From positions 1 through 64,000 of the forward strand of contig NZ_JACHGN010000010.1 of the NCBI RefSeq assembly GCF_014202315.1: a DNA stretch of 64,000 nt, read 5' to 3'. The notes below the pieces were generated by a model. It saw only the letters and a program-made list of their open reading frames with translations. It was not told where the DNA came from and did no database searches. This document shows positions 61,544 to 64,000 of the stretch, in pieces (the stretch's first letter is position 1; each line of letters starts with the position of its first letter). This stretch comes from Thermocatellispora tengchongensis (GTDB lineage Bacteria > Actinomycetota > Actinomycetes > Streptosporangiales > Streptosporangiaceae). A program made the position numbers and the translations under genes.

Positions 61544-61616
61544 GGGGCTATAGCGCAGTTGGTAGCGCGCCTCCATGGCATGGAGGAGGTCTGGGGTTCG
61601 AATCCCCATAGCTCCA
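61544..61616 (+). tRNA. tRNA-Ala(GGC), copy 2
   Basis: Identical over all 73 bases to the gene at 31521-31593, in the same orientation, with different flanks. TACACT at 61525-61530 is a possible -10. CCA is not encoded. Confidence 0.97.
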
Positions 61617-61654
61617 CCACAGCGGCCGTCCCGAGACGGCCGGAGAAGACACAT

Positions 61655-61684
61655 CGAGAGCCCGGCCGGTCGGCCGGGCTCTCG
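61655..61684 (+). terminator. Terminator after tRNA-Ala copy 2
   Basis: CGAGAGCCCGGCC / GGCCGGGCTCTCG, perfect 13-bp stem with a four-base loop, followed by GCGTTTC. Confidence 0.9.
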
Positions 61685-61705
61685 GCGTTTCAATCCCGGC
61701 ATACC

Positions 61706-61945
61706 TGATGAGCCGAGCACGTCCGGCACGGCCTTGCGCAGGTGCTCCAGGCTCTCGCGGGCGGCCTCCAAGCGCCAGGCCGGCGCTGCCGGTCAGCGTG
61801 CCGTCGCGCTTGACCACCCTGCCGTCCACGACCACGTGCCGGACCAGCCCGGGGTGGGCGCCGAGCAGCAGCGACGCGGCCGGGTCGAGGGAGGGGGCCA
61901 TGCCCACGCCGTCGGCGGCCACCACGATCAGGTCCGCGCATGCCC
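61706..61945 (-). pseudogene. C-terminal remnant of an amidohydrolase-family enzyme
   Basis: On the minus strand ADLIVVAADGVGMAPSLDP and LVRHVVVDGRVVKRDGTL match the end of cytosine-deaminase/chlorohydrolase-type amidohydrolases. After TLTGSA the homology continues in another frame (LEAARESLEHLRKAVPDV), showing a frameshift. The N-terminal catalytic domain is absent. It lies just downstream of tRNA-Ala copy 2. Confidence 0.65.
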
Positions 61946-62049
61946 GGCGCCGGCGTGCCGGCCCGGCCGGACACCCCGGCGACGGCGGCGCGCGCTCAGC
62001 CCGGTCGTGATCCCGGCCCGAAAGAAGCTCGCGGGGAGTCGTGGCCGGG

Positions 62050-62271
62050 TCAGCCCGGCCGGTGCGTGCCCACGTTGAGGATGAGGCCGGCTGACACGGG
62101 GGCGTCGGCGGGGGAGCAGTGGGCCGGCAGCGGGGGCAGGGTGGTCGGGACGCCTCCGAGTGTGAGGGTGAGGTCGTAGGCGCAGGGCGGGGGGTTGGCG
62201 GCGGCGGGGGTGGCCGGGAGCAGGGGGAAGAGGGCCGCCGCGAGGGCGGCCGGGAGGACGGCTCGGCGCAT
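62050..62271 (-). CDS. Small secreted protein of unknown function
   Basis: 73 residues. Sec signal peptide (basic MRR, hydrophobic core, cleavage after PAAA near residue 25) and a mature part of about 48 residues with two Cys (PPCAYDLTLTL and PAHCSPAD) able to form a disulfide. No family recognised. ATG at 62271; the longer open frame upstream lacks signal-peptide sense. Confidence 0.6.
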   Translation of the reverse strand: MRRAVLPAALAAALFPLLPATPAAANPPPCAYDLTLTLGGVPTTLPPLPAHCSPADAPVSAGLILNVGTHRPG

Positions 62272-62354
62272 GTGAGGTCCGTTCCGGTTGGAGGCTGCAC
62301 AAGGGGCGTGGGGGGTGTTTCCGGGTTCGCCGGTCGCGGAACGTGTCCTCGTGG

Positions 62355-62939
62355 TTACGTTGTGCTGCTCTCCGGGGCGCGCAGGCCGTCGAGGAAGAGG
62401 TCCAGGCAGCGGCGCCAGGTGTCGGGGGCGGTGTCGATCGACTCGCGGATCACCTGCGACACCGCCCACACCAGGGTGACCAGGTCCTGCGGTTCGAAGT
62501 CGGGGCGCAGGCGGCCGCTGCGCTTGGCCCGCTCGATGATCTGACCGGCCTGCTCGAAGCCGCGCGTGCAGGCCGCGGACGCCTCGGCGGTGAGCCGCCA
62601 CTGCGCGGCCACGGCGTCGTTGAGGCCGCGGTCCTGGGCCTGGAGGGCGAAGAGCCCTTCGAGGAAGGAGACCAGGCCGTGCCAGGGGTCGGGGTCGGCG
62701 AGGGCGGAGTCGATGACGCGGTCGAGGGCGGCCAGCCGGTCGGGGAAGATCGCCTCGAACAGGGCGTCGCGGGTGGGGAAGTGGTTGTAGAGCGTGCCGA
62801 TGCTGACCCCGGCCCGGCGCGCGATCTCCTCCAGTGGCGCGTTCATGCCGCGCTCGCCGAACACCTGTGTCGCGGCGGCGAGGAGTTTGTCGCGGTTGCG
62901 CGCGGCGTCGGCCCGCAGCGGCTTGGTTCCGGCTGCCAT
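62355..62939 (-). CDS. TetR-family transcriptional regulator
   Basis: 194 residues. HTH region AARNRDKLLAAATQVFGERG, LEEIARRAGVSIGTLYNHFP, then an alpha-helical ligand domain. TATGAT (62951-62946 on this strand) ends six bases before the ATG, so the mRNA is probably leaderless. Divergent from the SDR gene, its likely target. Confidence 0.92.
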   Translation of the reverse strand: MAAGTKPLRADAARNRDKLLAAATQVFGERGMNAPLEEIARRAGVSIGTLYNHFPTRDALFEAIFPDRLAALDRVIDSALADPDPWHGLVSFLEGLFALQAQDRGLNDAVAAQWRLTAEASAACTRGFEQAGQIIERAKRSGRLRPDFEPQDLVTLVWAVSQVIRESIDTAPDTWRRCLDLFLDGLRAPESSTT

Positions 62940-63003
62940 GTCCCCATCATACGAAGTTGAGGGTTGTTTCAAGTTCTGTGCTAGGGTTGGGGCGGAAGAG
63001 AAT

Positions 63004-63019
63004 TTGAGGATACCCTCAA
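63004..63019 (+). promoter_or_regulatory. TetR-type operator upstream of the SDR gene
   Basis: TTGAGG-ATAC-CCTCAA, perfect 6-bp arms, with further half sites GTTGAGG at 62957 and 63020. It lies between the divergent TetR and SDR starts and overlaps the SDR leader; the SDR ribosome-binding site GAGGAGGT follows. Confidence 0.65.
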
Positions 63020-63036
63020 GTTGAGGAGGTACTGCC

Positions 63037-63774
63037 ATGTCCGCAGTCGCCCAAGCGCGCGGGACCGCCGTGGTCGTCGGGGTCGGGCCGGGGCTCGGCA
63101 TGTCCATGGCGCGAAGGTTCGGGCGCGAGGGGTACCGGGTGGCGCTGATCTCGCGCACCGGCGCCCGGCACGCGGGGTACGTCGCGGAGCTGGCCGGGGA
63201 GGGGATCGAGGCGTCCGCGCACGCCGCCGACGTGCGCGACCGCGACCGGCTGCTCGCCGTGCTCGACGCGGTGTCCGAGCGGCACGGCGGCGTGGACCTC
63301 GTCTACTACGGGCCCGGTGCCGCCGACGCGGAGCCGAAGCCCGGCCCCATCGAGGCGGTGGACGCGGGGAGCGTGCGGAAGGCGATGGAGTGGGTGTACC
63401 CGGCCGTCGAGGTGGCCGGCCGGGTGCTGCCGGGGATGATCGAGCGCGGCGCGGGCGGGCTGCTGTTCGCCGGCGGCCTCAGCGCGGTCATGCCGATGCC
63501 GCCGCTCGGCGCCCTGGCGGTGTCCTCGGCGGCGCTGCGCAACTACGCCGTGACCCTGAACGCCGCGCTGGCCGACACGGGCGTGTACGCCGGGACGCTC
63601 ATCATCGGCGGCCTCATCGAGCGCGGTGACATCCACGCCCTGGTGATGTCGCAGCCGGACCGGTTCGGGGACGTGGGCGCCCGCTCGCTCGACCCCGACG
63701 AGATCGCCGGCGTCGCCTGGGACATGTTCGTCAAGCGCGACCGGGCCGAGGAGACGTTCAGCGCCTTCGGGTGA
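63037..63774 (+). CDS. Short-chain dehydrogenase/reductase-like protein
   Basis: 245 residues with a Rossmann fold: cofactor loop VVVGVGPGLGMSMARRFG, NNAG-equivalent VYYGPGA and the GGLSAVMPMPPLGALAVSSAALR region. The usual catalytic YxxxK is absent at the expected place (SSAALR), so it may be a reductase with an altered mechanism or a binding protein. ATG at 63037 with GAGGAGGT upstream. Probably controlled by the divergent TetR. Confidence 0.85.
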   Translation: MSAVAQARGTAVVVGVGPGLGMSMARRFGREGYRVALISRTGARHAGYVAELAGEGIEASAHAADVRDRDRLLAVLDAVSERHGGVDLVYYGPGAADAEPKPGPIEAVDAGSVRKAMEWVYPAVEVAGRVLPGMIERGAGGLLFAGGLSAVMPMPPLGALAVSSAALRNYAVTLNAALADTGVYAGTLIIGGLIERGDIHALVMSQPDRFGDVGARSLDPDEIAGVAWDMFVKRDRAEETFSAFG

Positions 63775-63777
63775 GCG

Positions 63778-64000
63778 TCACCAGGCGCCCCCGCCACCGC
63801 CCCCGCCCCCGCCGGAGTCGCTGGACCCGCTCGACCCGCTGCCGCTGGAGGACCAGGAGGACGAGCCGTGGCCGCGGTGGGAGCGGCGGTACGACGACCG
63901 GGGGCGGGCGCCCCCGGAGCCCCAGAACCGGTTCATCAGGAACGACAGCGCGATCAGCCCGGCCACCACCAGCGCGATCTGCAGCAGCGGCCCATCCGAG
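63778..64000 (-). CDS. Gly/Ser-rich membrane protein, C-terminal part (5' end outside window)
   Basis: The minus-strand frame is open to the window edge: one hydrophobic helix (LLQIALVVAGLIALSFLM), a basic stretch, then a Ser/Gly run ending GGGGGGGAW. This end resembles TPM-domain or DUF2207-type membrane proteins of actinobacteria, but the diagnostic domain is not in the window. Confidence 0.55.
   Translation of the reverse strand, partial: SDGPLLQIALVVAGLIALSFLMNRFWGSGGARPRSSYRRSHRGHGSSSWSSSGSGSSGSSDSGGGGGGGGGAW

Noticed and set aside
31521-61616. Genomic island bounded by tRNA-Ala attachment sites
   Set aside because: No integrase, excisionase, transfer gene or composition break was seen; two identical tRNA copies alone do not prove integration.

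Overview
This is high-GC actinobacterial chromosome, most like a Streptosporangiales (Nonomuraea/Streptosporangium-type) genome. The basis is very G+C-rich third codon positions, frequent GTG and TTG starts, four-base ATGA/GTGA gene overlaps, the folC-ndk...mreBCD...TIGR03960-TIGR03936-rne-rplU-rpmA-obgE-proBA...nadD-rsfS order of actinomycetes, and a conservon. The family assignment is an inference from gene content, not from a search.

Region 1 (1-31.4 kb) is the conserved core. It opens with the 3' end of a 5S rRNA and its terminator, then folC, a DUF4233 gene, an MFS-like membrane protein with a very long Pro/Gly tail, and ndk. The cell-elongation operon mreB-mreC-mreD-mrdA(PBP2)-rodA follows. 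rodA is preceded by three 89-bp tandem copies of its own ribosome-binding site and first codons. A three-gene accessory cassette (small protein, HTH regulator, aminoglycoside-phosphotransferase-like kinase) lies between rodA and the radical-SAM/DUF2344/RNase E genes. Then come rplU-rpmA, obgE-proB-proA, a DoxX pair, a Ser/Thr kinase, an M48 protease, nadD, rsfS and a histidine phosphatase.

Region 2 (31.5-32.7 kb) is a small RNA locus: a tRNA-Ala(GGC), a 21-codon ORF with a strong ribosome-binding site encoding M(RL)5..., and two adjacent tRNA genes with Leu anticodons (CAG, GAG) but class-I short variable loops. A nitroreductase follows. This is the most unusual part of the window.

Region 3 (32.7-54.9 kb) is accessory. 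It holds an aquaporin, a formaldehyde-dehydrogenase-type ADH, a four-gene conservon (sensor kinase, roadblock, DUF742, GTPase), a deacetylase-glycosyltransferase fusion with a membrane partner, RidA plus an amino-acid-oxidase-like flavoprotein, an AA10 LPMO, an OmpR two-component system, DUF523, an MMPL transporter, a NarL-type two-component system, a deletion remnant of a DHA2 efflux pump facing an intact TetR regulator, and small membrane and SRPBCC proteins.

Region 4 (55-64 kb) has a CynX/NimT-type MFS transporter, an IclR regulator divergent from an operon of a protein of unknown function and a sugar ABC importer without its ATPase, and a second, identical tRNA-Ala(GGC). A decayed amidohydrolase, a small secreted protein and a TetR/SDR divergent pair follow. 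The window ends inside a Gly/Ser-rich membrane protein. Recurring themes are -10-like hexamers 6-8 nt before start codons (probable leaderless mRNAs), tiny cistrons joined by four-base overlaps, and G-rich tandem repeats in the mre region.
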